Below are positions 6,866 through 15,687 of a DNA stretch of 64,000 nucleotides, piece by piece. This DNA comes from Achromobacter xylosoxidans. Lineage in GTDB: Bacteria; Pseudomonadota; Gammaproteobacteria; Burkholderiales; Burkholderiaceae_B. Position numbers and translations under genes: made by a program. The number at the start of each line of letters is the position of its first letter. Positions within the stretch are counted from its first letter, which is position 1. The stretch spans positions 1 to 64,000 of the forward strand of contig NZ_MTLG01000082.1 in NCBI RefSeq assembly GCF_002192695.1, in the 5' to 3' direction. Below the pieces are notes generated by a model. It did not search any database, had not been told where the DNA came from, and saw only the letters and a program-made list of their open reading frames with translations.

Positions 6866-8155
6866 TCAGACCAGCATGTCCGCCACCAGATAGCCATCCA
6901 GCAGCAGGATGCCGACCGTGGCCGCAACCGCGGCCCAGGCCCAGGCGCCGCGCAACACGTACTTGCCCATCAGGCTCTTGCGGCAGGCCAGCAGCACCAG
7001 CGGCCCCAGCGCAAAGGGCAGGGCCAGGCTCAGGATGACCTGGCTCAGCACCAGCAGGCCGTCCGGATCCTGGCCGCCGGTGAACGCCAGCAGGCCGACC
7101 GCCGCCGCGCCCGCCACCAGCCGCGTCGCGAGGGCGCGGCGGCGGTCCGACCAGCCGCTGCCGACCTGGAAGCCTTGGGACAGGATGCGTCCGGCCAGCA
7201 CGCCGGTGATGGTGGAGCTTTGCCCCGCGGCATACAGCGCCACCGCGAACACGATGGCCGCGCCGATGCCCAGCGTCTGGCCGATCACGGCATGCGCGTC
7301 GTCCAGGCTGGAAACGATGATGCCCGAGCCCGATAGCGAGGCGGCGGCGACGATCATGATGGCGGCATTGATCAGCATGGCCAGGCCCAGCGACACGACG
7401 GTGTCGTTGCGCGCCACGCGCATGGCCAGGTCGCGCGCGGTGGGCGGCAATTGCTGCGCGCGCTGCGCCAGCGAGCCGGAATGCAGGTACAGGTTGTGCG
7501 GCATCAGGGTCGCGCCCAAGATGCCCAGCGCGATCAGGAAGCCCTGCGGGTCGCGCAGCGCCCGGCCGGTCTGCGTGACGCCGTGCGCCACTTCCGTCCA
7601 CGCCGGATTGGCCTTGAACAGCAGGAACACGAAGGACATGGCGACCACCGACAGCAGCAGGGCGATGAAACGCTCGTGCTTGTCGGCATTGCCGCGCGTC
7701 AGCGCCAGCACTGCGAAGGTGCCGACGCCGGTCACGGCGACGCCCGCGATCAGCGGCAGGCCAAAGAGCAGGCGCAGCGCGATGGCGCCGCCGATGAGTT
7801 CGGCCAGGGCGGTGGCCAGGATTGCCGCCTCGCCGGCCAGCCAAGCGGCCTTGGCCAGGCGCGGCGACAGGTGGCGGGCCGTCAGCGTGGCCAGGTCCTG
7901 CCCCGTTGCCAGGGCCAGGCGCGAAACCAGGATCTGGAAGCCCAGCGCCAGCAGGGCCGAGGTGATGACGACCAGCAGCAACCCGTAGCCGAAGCCGCTG
8001 CCGCCCGCGATGTCGGTGGCCCAGTTGCCCGGATCGATATAGCCCACGGCCACCAGGATGCCGGGGCCGGCAATGCGGCGCAGGCCCGCCGATATCTGGA
8101 CGTCCTGCGCCAGCGCGGTCCTGCCGCCCGATATCGCGTAGATGAATTGGCCCAT
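6866..8155 (-). CDS. mntH: NRAMP family divalent metal transporter (Mn/Fe)
   Basis: This 429-residue inner-membrane protein is a proton-coupled Mn(II)/Fe(II) importer of the NRAMP family. The metal-site motif DPGN is at residues 41-44 and the second motif is in GATLMPHNLYLHS. About eleven hydrophobic helices can be seen, and the length is normal. The ATG at 8155 follows an AGGAGCG ribosome site. That site abuts a Fur-like box, which overlaps the promoter, so expression is probably iron- or manganese-dependent. It runs convergently to the small gene at 6574. Confidence 0.93.
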   Translation of the reverse strand: MGQFIYAISGGRTALAQDVQISAGLRRIAGPGILVAVGYIDPGNWATDIAGGSGFGYGLLLVVITSALLALGFQILVSRLALATGQDLATLTARHLSPRLAKAAWLAGEAAILATALAELIGGAIALRLLFGLPLIAGVAVTGVGTFAVLALTRGNADKHERFIALLLSVVAMSFVFLLFKANPAWTEVAHGVTQTGRALRDPQGFLIALGILGATLMPHNLYLHSGSLAQRAQQLPPTARDLAMRVARNDTVVSLGLAMLINAAIMIVAAASLSGSGIIVSSLDDAHAVIGQTLGIGAAIVFAVALYAAGQSSTITGVLAGRILSQGFQVGSGWSDRRRALATRLVAGAAAVGLLAFTGGQDPDGLLVLSQVILSLALPFALGPLVLLACRKSLMGKYVLRGAWAWAAVAATVGILLLDGYLVADMLV

Positions 8156-8164
8156 GCTCGCTCC

Positions 8165-8207
8165 TGAGAATGATTCTCATCATCCTCTTCGGAAACGGCA
8201 TCGTCAA
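8165..8207 (-). promoter_or_regulatory. mntH promoter with Fur-like box
   Basis: On the minus strand, TTGACG (8202-8207) and GATGAT (8179-8184) are spaced 17 bases apart as -35 and -10. The near-perfect palindrome TGAGAATGATTCTCA (8165-8179) abuts the -10 box and lies just before the ribosome site. The half-site TGAGAAT is typical of Fur boxes; an MntR/Mur-type site cannot be excluded. Confidence 0.65.
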
Positions 8208-8305
8208 ATTGATTTTGGGCAAGCAGGGGATAGGGCCGCCCAATGAAGCCCAGCGCAAGCCCAGTGGCGCCGCCCTGGGCGGACGGGCCTCGGGCTGCGG
8301 GGCGA

Positions 8306-8731
8306 TCAGGACTTGAGCTTGGCGTCCATGGAGATCTTGGCATTCAAGACCTTGGACACCGGGCATCCTTTTTCCGCCTTGCGGGCGGCGTCTTCGAAGG
8401 CCTGGGCGCTGGCGCCGGGGATCACGGCTTCCACGGTCAGGTGGACGGCGGTGATGGAAAAGCCGTCGTCCACCTTGTCCAGCGTGACCTCGGCCTTGGT
8501 GTCCAGGCTTTGCGCGACCATGCCCGCTTCCGCCAGGATGTTGGACAGGGCCATGGTGAAGCAGCCGGCGTGCGCCGCGCCCAGCAATTCCTCGGGGTTG
8601 GTGCCGGGAGTGTCGCCGAAACGGGTGTTAAAGCCGTAGGCCTGTTCCTTGAGCGCGCCGCTCTGCGTGGAGATCGTGCCCTTGCCGGTCTTCAGATCGC
8701 CCGACCAGTGGGCGCTTGCGGTTTTCTTCAT
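8306..8731 (-). CDS. osmC: OsmC family peroxiredoxin
   Basis: This 141-residue protein reduces organic hydroperoxides. The paired active-site cysteines are C57 (HAGCFTMALS) and C123 (KGCPVSKVL). R37 and E48 sit where E. coli OsmC has its supporting Arg and Glu. The length matches OsmC, and GTNPEELLGAAHAGC is the OsmC version of the motif rather than that of Ohr. The ATG at 8731 follows a CAGGAG ribosome site. It stands alone, upstream of mntH on the same strand with 150 bases between. Confidence 0.9.
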   Translation of the reverse strand: MKKTASAHWSGDLKTGKGTISTQSGALKEQAYGFNTRFGDTPGTNPEELLGAAHAGCFTMALSNILAEAGMVAQSLDTKAEVTLDKVDDGFSITAVHLTVEAVIPGASAQAFEDAARKAEKGCPVSKVLNAKISMDAKLKS

Positions 8732-8994
8732 GCGTGACTCCTGTAGAAGGGCCGCGCCCGTCGCGCGCGCGGCCGGTGTGGGAGGGCGCGGGCCGCCGGC
8801 TGGGGCGGGGCGCTTTGCCTGAGATGGCATGGATGATGATACGGCCGGCGCATGCGCCCGGCGCGGAAAGCGTCTGCGCGCAACGGCAAGCCGATGTAAC
8901 CGCAGGCCCGCTTGCTTGATCCGCGTCGCAAGGCGGCGCCCATCCATCAGGCAAAATACGGGTATCTGCTCAAATCTCGCCGAGAACCGCTGTC

Positions 8995-10149
8995 ATGTCT
9001 TTCAAACTTGTCCGCTATGCCTGCGCCATCGCGCTGGCCGTCCCCGCCTTGTCCGCCCAGGCTGAAATCGTCATCGGGGTGGACGTGTCCACCACCGGTC
9101 CGGCCGCCGCCATCGGCATCCAGACCAATAACGCGATCCGCCTGTGGCCGGCCACGCTGGGCGGCGAGCCGGCGCGCTACGTGGTGCTGGACGACGGCAC
9201 CGACGTCAGCCGCGCGGTGAAGAACATGCGCAAGCTGACCTCGGAAGACAAGGTCGACGCCATCGTCGGCCCCAACACCACGGCCGCCGCGCTGGCCGGC
9301 CTGGATGTGCTGGCCGAGACCGGCACGCCGATGATCGCGCTGGCCGCGTCCAGCGTCATCGTCGAGCCGCTATCGGATCCGAAGCGCGCCTGGGCCTTCA
9401 AGATGCCGCAGAACGATTCGCTGATGGCCACCGCCCTGGTCGCGGACATGAAGAAGAAGGGCTTGAAGAACGTGGCCTTCATCGGCTTCGCGGATTCCTA
9501 CGGCGACAGCTGGTGGAAGGAGTTCACGGCGGCGGCCGGGACCGACCTGAAGATCGTGGCGCAGGAACGTTTCCAGCGCACCGACGCCTCGGTGGTCGGA
9601 CAGGTGCTGAAGGTCATCGCGGCCAAGCCGGACGCCGTGCTGATCGCTGGCGCCGGCACGCCGTCGGCCTTGCCGCAGAAGACCCTGCTGGAACGCGGCT
9701 ACACCGGCGCCATCTACCAGACGCATGGCATCGGCACGCTGGAATTCCTGCAGGTCGGCGGCGCGGACGTGGAAGGCACCTTGTTCCCCACCGGCCCCGG
9801 CGTGGTGGCGCGCGAGCTGCCCGACGACAATCCGGTCAAGAAGGTGGCGGTGGCTTTTGCCGACAAGTACGAAGCCCGCTACGGCGCCAACACGCTGACC
9901 CAGTTCGCGGGCGACGCCTATGGCGCCTGGATGCTGCTGGACTCCGCGGTGGCGCGGGCGCTGAAAACCGGCGCCAAGCCCGGCACGCCGGAGTTCCGCG
10001 CGGCGCTGCGGGATGCCCTGGAAAACACGCGCGACCTGGTCGTGCCCAATGGCGTGCTGAATATCACCAAGGACAATCACCAGGGCTTCGACGAGCGCGC
10101 CCGCGTCATGGGCATCGTCAGGAATGGCCGTTTTTCCTTTGCGGAATAA
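8995..10149 (+). CDS. ABC transporter substrate-binding protein, LivJ-like
   Basis: This 384-residue periplasmic protein belongs to the branched-chain amino acid / amide (type I) binding proteins. A signal peptide ends at AQA near residue 23, and the mature protein starts EIVIGVDVSTTGPAA. The family pattern VDAIVGPNTTAAALA follows. No permease or ATPase genes adjoin it, so it is an orphan binding protein whose partners must be elsewhere. The ribosome site is weak. A strong terminator follows about 60 bases downstream, which makes it a single-gene unit. Confidence 0.88.
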   Translation: MSFKLVRYACAIALAVPALSAQAEIVIGVDVSTTGPAAAIGIQTNNAIRLWPATLGGEPARYVVLDDGTDVSRAVKNMRKLTSEDKVDAIVGPNTTAAALAGLDVLAETGTPMIALAASSVIVEPLSDPKRAWAFKMPQNDSLMATALVADMKKKGLKNVAFIGFADSYGDSWWKEFTAAAGTDLKIVAQERFQRTDASVVGQVLKVIAAKPDAVLIAGAGTPSALPQKTLLERGYTGAIYQTHGIGTLEFLQVGGADVEGTLFPTGPGVVARELPDDNPVKKVAVAFADKYEARYGANTLTQFAGDAYGAWMLLDSAVARALKTGAKPGTPEFRAALRDALENTRDLVVPNGVLNITKDNHQGFDERARVMGIVRNGRFSFAE

Positions 10150-10208
10150 GTAGGGACATATATCTCTGCGATTCGTAACTTGTCCTGACGCCCCATAGGG
10201 CGATGGCG

Positions 10209-10237
10209 CAAAAAGCAGGCTGCGGCCTGCTTTTTTT
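10209..10237 (+). terminator. Rho-independent terminator
   Basis: The stem GCAGGC / GCCTGC (10215-10220 and 10225-10230) has A-T pairs at its base and is followed by seven T. It ends the orphan binding-protein gene and separates it from the ehu-type operon. Confidence 0.9.
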
Positions 10238-10325
10238 CGGACACATCATTCGTGTCGAAATCATTTAATAGCGTATTATTTTTAGTGAATCCATATACCT
10301 CGAAATAAATACAGGAGAAACTGCC

Positions 10326-11234
10326 ATGAGCCTGATCCGATCCAGACGCGTGCTGGCCGCCTTGAGCCTGGGGGTGCTGGCCGCATGTTCCGACTCGGGA
10401 TCCGACAAGGCTGCGCCGGCCGCGAGCGCGCCGGCCGCCGCGTCCACCCTGGAAGCCGCCAAGGCCGCCGGCAAGATACGCATCGGCTACGCCAACGAAG
10501 CGCCGTTCGCCTACATGGACAGCAAGGAGAGCAAGGTCACCGGCGAATCCGTGGAGATCGCCCGGGAGGTGCTCAAGCGCATGGGCATCAACGAAGTGGA
10601 GGGCGTCCTGACAGAGTTCGGTTCGCTCATTCCGGGCCTGCAGGCCAAGCGCTTCGACATCATCGCGGCGGGCATGTACGTCACGCCCGAACGTTGCCAG
10701 CAGGTGGCGTTCTCGGATCCCACCTACGGCGTGGGCCAGTCCTTCCTGGTCAAGCAGGGCAATCCCAAGAACCTGCACAGCTATGAAGACGTGATGAAGA
10801 ATCCCGACGCCAAGCTGGGCGTGGTGGTGGGCGCGATCGAAGCGGAATACGCCTCCAAGATCAAGGTGCCGCCCGCCCAGGTGGTGGTGTTCCCGGACGC
10901 GGTCAGCGCGCTGTCCGGCGTGCAGGCGGGGCGCGCCGACGCCTATGCGGCCACGGCGCTCACGGTCAACGATCTGATGGGCAAGACCAGCGCGGCCAGC
11001 GGCCTGGAGAAGGCCGATCCGTTCAAGGACCCGGTCATCGACGGCAAGGACGTGCGCGGCTACGGCGCCTATGCCTTCCGCGGCGACGACAAGGCCTTTG
11101 CCGACGCCTTCAACGCCGAACTGGCCAAGTTCATCGGCACCGAAGAGCACCAGAAGCTCGTGGCGCCTTTTGGCTTCACCGCGGAGGAACTGCCCAAGGG
11201 AGTCACGGCCGCCAAGCTGTGCGCCGGCCAGTAA
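10326..11234 (+). CDS. ehuB: Ectoine-type ABC transporter substrate-binding protein EhuB-like
   Basis: This 302-residue protein belongs to the polar amino acid family of binding proteins. The run LTEFGSLIPGLQAKRFDIIA, continuing AGMYVTPERC, matches my knowledge of EhuB proteins. The N-terminus has a lipobox (L18-A-A-C21), so the protein is predicted to be a lipoprotein anchored in a membrane, with an Ala-rich linker before the binding domain. The ATG at 10326 has an AGGAGA ribosome site. It starts a four-gene importer operon. Ectoine/hydroxyectoine is the best guess for the ligand, but no ectoine catabolic genes lie nearby, so another amino acid-like solute is possible. Confidence 0.78.
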   Translation: MSLIRSRRVLAALSLGVLAACSDSGSDKAAPAASAPAAASTLEAAKAAGKIRIGYANEAPFAYMDSKESKVTGESVEIAREVLKRMGINEVEGVLTEFGSLIPGLQAKRFDIIAAGMYVTPERCQQVAFSDPTYGVGQSFLVKQGNPKNLHSYEDVMKNPDAKLGVVVGAIEAEYASKIKVPPAQVVVFPDAVSALSGVQAGRADAYAATALTVNDLMGKTSAASGLEKADPFKDPVIDGKDVRGYGAYAFRGDDKAFADAFNAELAKFIGTEEHQKLVAPFGFTAEELPKGVTAAKLCAGQ

Positions 11235-11244
11235 GGGGGCGCGC

Positions 11245-11898
11245 ATGCGGTTGATATCCGAGCATTTCGCCGAACTGGCGCCGCCGCTATTGCAGGGACT
11301 GGCGGTGACCCTGGAGATCATGGCGGGCGCGGTGGTGCTGGCCGTTCCGCTGGCGCTGGCCGCGGGCATCGGACGCCTGTCGTCCTTGCGCCCGCTGCGC
11401 TGGATCGCGGCGGTCTACGTCGAGGTGTTCCGCGGCACCTCGGCCCTGGTGCAGCTCTTCTGGTTCTACTTCGTGCTGCCGCTGTTCGGCGTGCAACTGC
11501 CGGCCATGCTGGTGGGCATCGTGGTGCTGGCGCTGAACGCCGGCGCCTATGGCGCGGAAGTGGTGCGGGGCGCGATCCGCGCGGTGCCGCCAGGCCAGCG
11601 CGAAGCCGGCATCGCGCTGAACCTGACGCGCGGCCAGATCATGCGCCGCATCGTGGTGCCGCAGGCCGTGCCCGCCATGCTGCCGCCGGCCGGCAATCTG
11701 CTGATCGAGCTGTTGAAGAACACCGCGCTGGTGTCCCTCATCACCATCACCGACCTGACCTTCCGCGGCCAGCTGCTGCGCAGCGAGACCCTGCGCACCA
11801 CCGAGATCTTCACCCTGATGCTGCTGATGTACTTCGCGGTGGCCCTGCTGATCACGGCCGGCGTGCGCCTGCTGGAACGCAAGGTGCGGGTGCGATGA
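11245..11898 (+). CDS. ehuC: ABC transporter permease EhuC-like
   Basis: This 217-residue inner-membrane permease is of the HisM/GlnP type. The EAA-loop region contains AVPPGQREAGIALNLTRGQ, followed by VVPQAVPAMLPP. Several hydrophobic helices can be seen. The gene begins 10 bases after ehuB and ends in a 4-base ATGA overlap with the second permease, which indicates coupled translation. It should form a heterodimer with EhuD. The name follows gene order ehuB-C-D-A and EhuB similarity. Confidence 0.8.
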   Translation: MRLISEHFAELAPPLLQGLAVTLEIMAGAVVLAVPLALAAGIGRLSSLRPLRWIAAVYVEVFRGTSALVQLFWFYFVLPLFGVQLPAMLVGIVVLALNAGAYGAEVVRGAIRAVPPGQREAGIALNLTRGQIMRRIVVPQAVPAMLPPAGNLLIELLKNTALVSLITITDLTFRGQLLRSETLRTTEIFTLMLLMYFAVALLITAGVRLLERKVRVR

Positions 11899-12566
11899 AG
11901 CCGGTATTCGATTGGTCCTTCGCCCTGGAGATCCTGCCCACGCTGGGCTCCGCGCTGCTCATCACGATCCAGGCCACGCTGCTGGGCATGCTGGTGGCCG
12001 TCACGCTGGGCCTGGCGCTGGCCCTGCTGCGGCGGTCGCGATTGCGCATTGTGTCGCTGCCCACGGCTTTCGTGATCGAGTTCGTGCGCAGCACGCCTTT
12101 GCTGGTGCAGATGTACTTCCTGTTCTACGTGCTGCCGCTGACCGGCGTGCGGATGTCGCCGCTGGCCACCGGCATTGCCGCGCTGGGCCTGCACTACGCG
12201 ACCTATTGCGCCGAGGTCTACCGCGCCGGCATCGAAGCGGTGCCGCGCGGCCAGTGGGAGGCCGCCACCGCGCTGAACATGTCGCGCTGGCGCACGGCGG
12301 TGGGCGTGGTGCTGCCGCAGGCGATTCCGCCGGTGGTGCCGGCGCTGGGCAATTACCTGGTGGCCATGTTCAAGGACACGCCGCTGCTGTCGGCGATCAC
12401 CGTGGTGGAACTGCTGCAGCAGAGCAAGATGATTGGCTCTGCCACCTTCCGCTACACCGAGCCCCTGACCCTGGTGGGCCTGCTGTTCCTGGCGTTGAGC
12501 CTGGTGGCGGCCTGGGGCGTGCGCGGCCTGGAGGCCCGCCTGCAACGATATGGAGGAAAACGATGA
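11895..12566 (+). CDS. ehuD: ABC transporter permease EhuD-like
   Basis: This 223-residue permease is the second membrane subunit. It carries the conserved loop AVPRGQWEAATALNMSRWRT and VVLPQAIPPVVPALGNY. It overlaps ehuC by 4 bases at its start and the ATPase gene by 4 bases at its end. Its job is to form the translocation path with EhuC. Assignment to the ectoine group depends on the whole operon rather than on this gene. Confidence 0.8.
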   Translation: MKPVFDWSFALEILPTLGSALLITIQATLLGMLVAVTLGLALALLRRSRLRIVSLPTAFVIEFVRSTPLLVQMYFLFYVLPLTGVRMSPLATGIAALGLHYATYCAEVYRAGIEAVPRGQWEAATALNMSRWRTAVGVVLPQAIPPVVPALGNYLVAMFKDTPLLSAITVVELLQQSKMIGSATFRYTEPLTLVGLLFLALSLVAAWGVRGLEARLQRYGGKR

Positions 12567-13333
12567 GCGCCAGCATAAGCATCAAGAACCTGCGCAAGCA
12601 GTACGGCGAACTGGAGGTGCTGCGCGGCATCAACCTGGAGATCCCGTCGGGCCAGACCGTGGCCGTGATCGGCCCCTCGGGTTCGGGCAAGTCGACCCTG
12701 CTGCGCGTGCTGATGACCCTGGACCGTCCCACCAGCGGCGAGATCGAGATCGACGGCGTGCCCATGTGGACCGACGCCCAGGGCCGGCCGGTCGGCCCCA
12801 ACTCTGAGCACTTGCGCAAGGTGCGCGGCAAGATCGGCATGGTGTTCCAGCACTTCAACCTGTTCCCGCACATGACGGCGCTGGCCAACGCCATGGAGGC
12901 GCCGCTGCATGTGCGGGGCATGCCGCGCGCCCAGGCGCGCGAACACGCCGTGGAATACCTGGAAATGGTCGGCCTGGGCGACAAGCTGGATGTCTATCCG
13001 GCGCAGTTGTCGGGCGGGCAGAAGCAGCGCGTGGGCATCGCGCGCGCGCTGGCCATGTGCCCCCACATCATGCTGTTCGACGAGGTGACTTCGGCGCTCG
13101 ATCCGGAACTGGTCGGAGGCATCCTGCAGATCCTGCGCGACCTGTCGGCCCGGCGCAGCATGACGATGATCATCGTGACCCACCAGATGAAGTTCGCCGA
13201 ACGCAGCTCGGACCGCACCCTGTTCTTCGACGAAGGCAACATCGTCGAGGACGCGGAATCGTCGGTGCTGTTCAGCCAGCCCAAAGAGGCGCGCACGCGC
13301 CAGTTCCTGGACTCGGTGATCGAAGGGCAGTAG
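12563..13333 (+). CDS. ehuA: ABC transporter ATP-binding protein EhuA-like
   Basis: This 256-residue ATPase powers the importer. It has a Walker A motif (GPSGSGKST, about residues 38-46), the signature LSGGQKQR, and Walker B (IMLFDEVTSALDPE). An insert in the N-terminal lobe (WTDAQGRPVGPNSEHLRKVR), before the Q-loop MVFQHFNLFPHM, is like that of EhuA proteins. The start at 12563 overlaps ehuD by 4 bases and has a GGAGGA ribosome site. No terminator is obvious after it. Confidence 0.85.
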   Translation: MSASISIKNLRKQYGELEVLRGINLEIPSGQTVAVIGPSGSGKSTLLRVLMTLDRPTSGEIEIDGVPMWTDAQGRPVGPNSEHLRKVRGKIGMVFQHFNLFPHMTALANAMEAPLHVRGMPRAQAREHAVEYLEMVGLGDKLDVYPAQLSGGQKQRVGIARALAMCPHIMLFDEVTSALDPELVGGILQILRDLSARRSMTMIIVTHQMKFAERSSDRTLFFDEGNIVEDAESSVLFSQPKEARTRQFLDSVIEGQ

Positions 13334-13440
13334 CGCAGCGCCTGCGGACGCGGTTTGACCCCGCCCGGGGCTGCGGTATTCAGGCCGCCAGCCGGGCCGG
13401 GGCGCTATGCTGTCGCATCCCACGCCCCGGAGGCTTCAGC

Positions 13441-14553
13441 ATGTCGCTGCTTTTCAGTCCCACGTCCATCGGCCAGCTGGAGCTGGCCAACCGCATCGTC
13501 ATCGCGCCCATGTGCGAATACTCGGCTGAAAATGGCCTGGCGACCGACTGGCACATGATCCATCTGGGGCATCTGGCCTTGTCCGGCGCCGCGTTGCTGT
13601 TCGTGGAAGCCACCGCCGTGGAGCCCGACGGCCGCATCACCCCGGGAGACCTGGGCCTGTGGTCCGATGAAACCGAGGCCGCCATCGGCCGCGTCGTGGC
13701 CGCCATCCGCCGCTATGCGCCCATCAAGCTGGGCATACAGCTGGGCCACGCGGGCCGCAAGGCTTCCAGCGAAGCGCCCTGGAACGGCGGCCAACTGGTG
13801 CCGCCCGAGGCCGGCGGCTGGCAAGGCTGGGCGCCCTCGGCCGTGCCGCACAACGCGTCCGAACCGTCGCCCCATGCGCTGGACGCGGCGGGTCTGGCGC
13901 GCGTGCGCGACGCCTTCGTGGCCAGCGCCAGGCGCGCGCTGCGGCTGGGCTTTGACGCGATCGAGCTGCACGCCGCGCACGGCTATCTGCTGCATCAGTT
14001 CCTGTCGCCGCTGTCCAACCGGCGCGACGATGCCTATGGCGGTTCGCTTGAAAACCGCATGCGCTTTCCGCTCGAAGTCTTCCAGGCCTTGCGCGAGGCA
14101 GTTCCGCCGTCGGTGACGCTGGGTGTGCGCGTATCGGCCACCGACTGGGTCGAAGGCGGCTGGGACCTGGAGCAGACGCTGGTCTTCGCGCAAGCCTTGA
14201 AGGACCGCGGCTGTGAATTCATCGACGTCTCCAGCGGCGGCGTCTCGTCCCAGCAGAAGATCCCCGTGGGCCCGAACTACCAGGTGCCGTTCGCAGACGA
14301 CATCAAGCGCAAGGTGGGCATGCCCACCATCACGGTGGGCCTGATCACCGAGGCGCGGCAGGCGGAAGACATTCTTCAGAACGGTCAGGCCGACATGGTC
14401 GCGCTGGCGCGCGGCATGCTGTACGACCCGCGCTGGCCATGGCATGCCGCGGCGCAGCTGGGCGGCCAGGTCAGCGCGCCGCGCCAGTATTGGCGCTCGC
14501 AGCCGCGGGACCAGAAGGCGCTGTTCGGCGACACCCGCTTCGGCCAACGCTAG
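13441..14553 (+). CDS. Old Yellow Enzyme family NADH:flavin oxidoreductase, YqjM/NamA type
   Basis: This 370-residue FMN enzyme reduces activated C=C bonds using NAD(P)H. The thermophilic-like OYE subgroup is indicated by the regulatory Cys in APMCEYS (C25) and by QLGHAGRKA, ELHAAHGYLLHQFLSP and NRRDDAYGGSLENR. The length is typical for YqjM relatives. The ATG at 13441 has a GGAGG ribosome site. It runs convergently to the maleylacetate reductase gene with a hairpin between. Both reduce unsaturated carbonyl substrates, but a shared pathway is not shown. Confidence 0.9.
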   Translation: MSLLFSPTSIGQLELANRIVIAPMCEYSAENGLATDWHMIHLGHLALSGAALLFVEATAVEPDGRITPGDLGLWSDETEAAIGRVVAAIRRYAPIKLGIQLGHAGRKASSEAPWNGGQLVPPEAGGWQGWAPSAVPHNASEPSPHALDAAGLARVRDAFVASARRALRLGFDAIELHAAHGYLLHQFLSPLSNRRDDAYGGSLENRMRFPLEVFQALREAVPPSVTLGVRVSATDWVEGGWDLEQTLVFAQALKDRGCEFIDVSSGGVSSQQKIPVGPNYQVPFADDIKRKVGMPTITVGLITEARQAEDILQNGQADMVALARGMLYDPRWPWHAAAQLGGQVSAPRQYWRSQPRDQKALFGDTRFGQR

Positions 14554-14559
14554 GCGCAA

Positions 14560-14582
14560 CCGGCAGGCTGCCAGCCTGCCGG
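14560..14582. terminator. Hairpin between convergent genes, likely terminator
   Basis: A perfect 10-bp stem (CCGGCAGGCT at 14560-14569, AGCCTGCCGG at 14573-14582) with a three-base loop fills the gap between the two convergent genes. The T-run after it is weak. Confidence 0.5.
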
Positions 14583-14589
14583 ACCCTGT

Positions 14590-15687
14590 TTATTGAGGCC
14601 GCCTGCCTTCGTAGGCGTTTTGCAGCAGCGCCCGCAAGGCCTCGCGTTCCAGCGGACGCGGATTGGGGTAGGGCGTCTGCATGGCGATGTCGCAGGCGCG
14701 GTCCAGGTCTTCTTGCCGCATGCCGATGTCGCGCAAGGCGGTGGGCGCGCCCAGCGTACTGGCCAGGTCGAACACGCCCGCCGCGGCAGCCGGCGCGCCC
14801 AGCGCCGCGGCGATGCGCTCCATGGCTCGCGGCGCGGCCGCGGCGTTGTAGGCCAGGGCTTGCGGCAGCACCACGGTATGGACTTCGGCGTGCGGCAGGT
14901 TGAAGCTGCCGCCCAGCGTATGGCAGAGCTTGTGATGCAGCGCCATGCCCACGCTGCCCAGTACCGTGCCGCACAGCCAGGCGCCATAGAGCGCGTCGCT
15001 GCGCGCCTGCAGCAGGTCCGCGCCGTGGGCGCCTGCGTGGATGGCGGGCAGCGCCTGCGCCAGCGCGCGTATGCCTTCCTGCGCCATCAGGTCCATGATC
15101 GGATTGCCGTCTTGCGCGTAGAGGCCCTCTGCCGCATGGGCGATGGCGTTGATGCCGCTGGTCACGCTCATCGATGCCGGCAGCGACAGGCTCAGCTCAG
15201 GGTCGTACACCACGCTGCGCGGCAGCACCCGGTCGTCCTTGCCGGTCTTTTTCAGGCCGCTCTCGGTGAGGCCGTAGATCGGCGTCATCTCCGAACCCGC
15301 ATAGGTGGTGGGGACGGCGATGACCGGCAGGCCGGAGTCCAGCGCGATGGCCTTGCCCAGCCCGATGGTGGAGCCGCCGCCCACGGCCACCGCGCAATCG
15401 GCGCCCAGCTCGCGCGCGGCCTCGCGCGCCTGGCGCGCGATTTCGATCGGCACGTGCATCACGGCCCGGTCGAAGATCCCGGCAACCCGCGTCTCGCCCA
15501 GCAGCGTCGCGACCCGCTCGGCCTGCGCGCGTTGCGGCGGCGTGCAGAGCACCAGCGCACGTTGCAGCCCCAGCGCATCGAGTTCGGCCGCCAGGCCGCC
15601 CAGGCTGCCCGGCCCGAAGACCACGCGCTGGGCGCGGCTGGCGTAGATGAAGGATTGCATGGCGTTCCCCGTCTGCATGTCGGTCAT
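14590..15687 (-). CDS. Maleylacetate reductase (iron-type alcohol dehydrogenase fold)
   Basis: This protein of about 365 residues should reduce maleylacetate to 3-oxoadipate with NAD(P)H, a late step in (chloro)aromatic and resorcinol breakdown. The N-terminus MQSFIYASRAQRVVFGPGSL, the segment VGGGSTIGLGKAIAL, and VPTTYAGSEMTPIYG are typical of the family. KLCHTLGGSFNLPHAEVH lies where other members bind metal. The start at 15687 overlaps the upstream Bug gene by 4 bases (ATGA). An ATG at 15660, just before MQSFIY and with a GGGGA site, fits homologues at least as well. No ring-cleaving dioxygenase is nearby. Confidence 0.85.
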   Translation of the reverse strand: MTDMQTGNAMQSFIYASRAQRVVFGPGSLGGLAAELDALGLQRALVLCTPPQRAQAERVATLLGETRVAGIFDRAVMHVPIEIARQAREAARELGADCAVAVGGGSTIGLGKAIALDSGLPVIAVPTTYAGSEMTPIYGLTESGLKKTGKDDRVLPRSVVYDPELSLSLPASMSVTSGINAIAHAAEGLYAQDGNPIMDLMAQEGIRALAQALPAIHAGAHGADLLQARSDALYGAWLCGTVLGSVGMALHHKLCHTLGGSFNLPHAEVHTVVLPQALAYNAAAAPRAMERIAAALGAPAAAAGVFDLASTLGAPTALRDIGMRQEDLDRACDIAMQTPYPNPRPLEREALRALLQNAYEGRRPQ

